NCBI GenBank assembly: GCA_023485715.1
Contig: JAMCZG010000018.1
Location: 1-5,968 of the forward strand
Reading direction: 5' to 3'
Source of the DNA: Patescibacteria group bacterium
GTDB lineage: Bacteria > Patescibacteriota > Microgenomatia > Levybacterales > UBA12049
DNA: 5,968 bases
The notes beneath the pieces were generated by a model that was not told where the DNA came from, did no database searches, and was given only the letters and a program-made list of their open reading frames with translations. Made by a program: the position numbers and the translations under genes. Below are positions 4,736-5,968 of the stretch, piece after piece (the stretch's first letter is position 1; each line of letters begins with the position of its first letter).

Positions 4736-5968
4736 ATGACGTTTTTTGAGCTCTCCACATATTTTGAGAAATTAGAAAGAACTTCTTCGAGGCTCGCTTT
4801 AATCGACATACTCTCGGATTTGTTCAAAAAATCAGGAAAAGATGAGATCGAAAAAATAGCGTATTTAGTTCAGGGAAGAATCGCGCCGTTTTTTGAGGCA
4901 ACAGAGATCGGAATGGCTGAGAAAACCGTTGCGCAGTCGATCGCTACAGCATACAACTTAACAAAAGAGGACGTAATTAAACTTTATAACCAACTCGGAG
5001 ATATGGGCAAAACCGTGGAGGAGTTAAATCTAAAAGTAAAAATTCAAAAATCAAAAATTACCGTAACGGAAGTTTTTGAGATATTAACAAAAATCGCAAA
5101 AACAAACGGCGAAGGTACAGTCGAAAAAAGAAAAAATTTATTAATAGATCTTTTAAAAAACATGGATTCGTCTTCCGCAAAATATCTGGTTAGAATTCCA
5201 TTAGGAAACTTGCGCTTGGGGATCGGGGACCCGACGATTCTGGACGGGCTCGCAAAAGCGATTTTAGGAGATAAAAGCAAAAGAAAACTTTTGGAAAACG
5301 CGTATAACAGGACTTCGGATCTGGGTTTAATCGCAAAAACCCTAAAAGAAAAAGGACTTTCATTTGTCGAAAACCTAAGTGTTCAAATCGGAAAACCGAT
5401 AAGATCGGAACTTTGCGAAAGGCTGCCAAATCCCGAAAAAGCGATCCAAAAAATGGAAAAAGTCGATGTCCAGTATAAATACGACGGGTTCAGGGTGCAG
5501 ATTCATAAAAACGGGGACGAAATCTCGATGTACTCAAGAAATTTAGAAAACATGACCCATATGTTTCCGGAGCTTATCGAGGCGACAAAAAAACAAGTTG
5601 GTGCAGATACGGCAATTTTAGACACAGAGGCGCTTGCGTATAATCCCGACTCAGAAGAATTTTTGCCATTTCAAGAAACCACAAAAAGAAGAAGGAAACA
5701 CAATATTTCGGAAATGGCCGTAAAGCTTCCGCTTAAAGCTTTTGCCCATATCTCCGAGTACAAAAACGGAAAGTCTTTGATCGATGAACCGCTTTCGAAA
5801 AGACTCGAAATTCTTAAAGAAACAGTGAAAGAAGATGGAATATTAATCCCGACAAAAAATCAGGTTGTAACGGATGTAAAAACTTTGACGGTGCTTTTGG
5901 AAGATTCGATTTCGAAAGGCTTGGAAGGCATCGTCGTTAAAAAACTCGAAAGTAAACGCGGAAATCTG
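4736..5968 (+). CDS. lig: ATP-dependent DNA ligase, archaeal/eukaryotic type I, 3' end missing
   Basis: ATP-dependent ligases seal nicks through an enzyme-AMP intermediate. The frame is open for 411 codons to the window edge; relatives have about 550-600 residues, so the OB-fold end with motif V is missing. The N-terminal DNA-binding domain (about 1-210) shows EIGMAEK, ITVTEVFEILTKIA, GEGTVEKRKNLL and LRLGIGDPTILD, all typical of archaeal ligases. The adenylation domain has motif I YKYDGFR with the AMP-accepting Lys248, and motif III YSRNLEN at 266-272. ILDTEALAY carries the conserved Glu298 (usual form DGE), RRRKHNI follows, and motif IV LEGIVVKK is at 396-403. The segment AFAHISEYKNG (335-345), where relatives usually have a Phe-Asp pair, is diverged. 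The ATG at 4736 starts right at the usual N-terminus and follows an extended -10. Bacteria normally use NAD-dependent LigA for replication, so this may be an additional or replacement ligase; the window cannot tell which. Confidence 0.93.
   Translation, partial: MTFFELSTYFEKLERTSSRLALIDILSDLFKKSGKDEIEKIAYLVQGRIAPFFEATEIGMAEKTVAQSIATAYNLTKEDVIKLYNQLGDMGKTVEELNLKVKIQKSKITVTEVFEILTKIAKTNGEGTVEKRKNLLIDLLKNMDSSSAKYLVRIPLGNLRLGIGDPTILDGLAKAILGDKSKRKLLENAYNRTSDLGLIAKTLKEKGLSFVENLSVQIGKPIRSELCERLPNPEKAIQKMEKVDVQYKYDGFRVQIHKNGDEISMYSRNLENMTHMFPELIEATKKQVGADTAILDTEALAYNPDSEEFLPFQETTKRRRKHNISEMAVKLPLKAFAHISEYKNGKSLIDEPLSKRLEILKETVKEDGILIPTKNQVVTDVKTLTVLLEDSISKGLEGIVVKKLESKRGNL

Noticed and set aside
5044..5429. 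Two minus-strand open frames within the ligase
   Set aside because: They are antisense to well-conserved ligase blocks, including LRLGIGDPTILD.

Overview
This 6-kb, AT-rich window most likely comes from a bacterium of the Candidate Phyla Radiation (Patescibacteria), perhaps Microgenomates-like; this placement is an inference. It rests on a bacterial RecF and sigma70-type promoters alongside an archaeal-type ATP-dependent DNA ligase. A DUF5654-type small membrane protein, overlapping genes, lysine-rich proteins and the lack of clear Shine-Dalgarno sites point the same way. Translation uses the standard code: one gene ends in TGA and none of the long reading frames contains an internal TGA.

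Layout. Bases 1-2627 hold three tightly overlapping plus-strand genes, read as one operon: the 3' two thirds of a CAD-like dihydroorotase (pyrC), recF, and a stand-alone NAD(P)H-hydrate dehydratase (nnrD). Their 3' end collides with a minus-strand gene for an 85-residue two-helix membrane protein (2616-2873), which overlaps nnrD by 12 bases. A short divergent spacer (2874-2928) then leads to a plus-strand Fic-family protein (2929-3981). Six bases after its stop, a convergent minus-strand gene of unknown function ends (3988-4620). A second divergent spacer (4621-4735) holds a strong promoter for the unknown gene and an extended -10 element for an ATP-dependent DNA ligase. The ligase runs off the right edge after 411 codons.

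How the genes fit together. pyrC supports pyrimidine synthesis, RecF and the ligase serve DNA repair and replication, and NnrD repairs hydrated NAD(P)H. The mix looks like housekeeping genes packed together, not one pathway. The Fic protein and the lysine-poor, higher-GC unknown gene beside it look most like accessory cargo. No RNA gene, CRISPR array, insertion sequence or convincing hairpin terminator was seen. I did not find a clear new multi-gene system. The best leads are the unknown gene at 3988-4620, the -10 elements placed almost on top of start codons, unusual residues in the dihydroorotase, Fic and ligase motifs, and a marked isoleucine codon-context bias.
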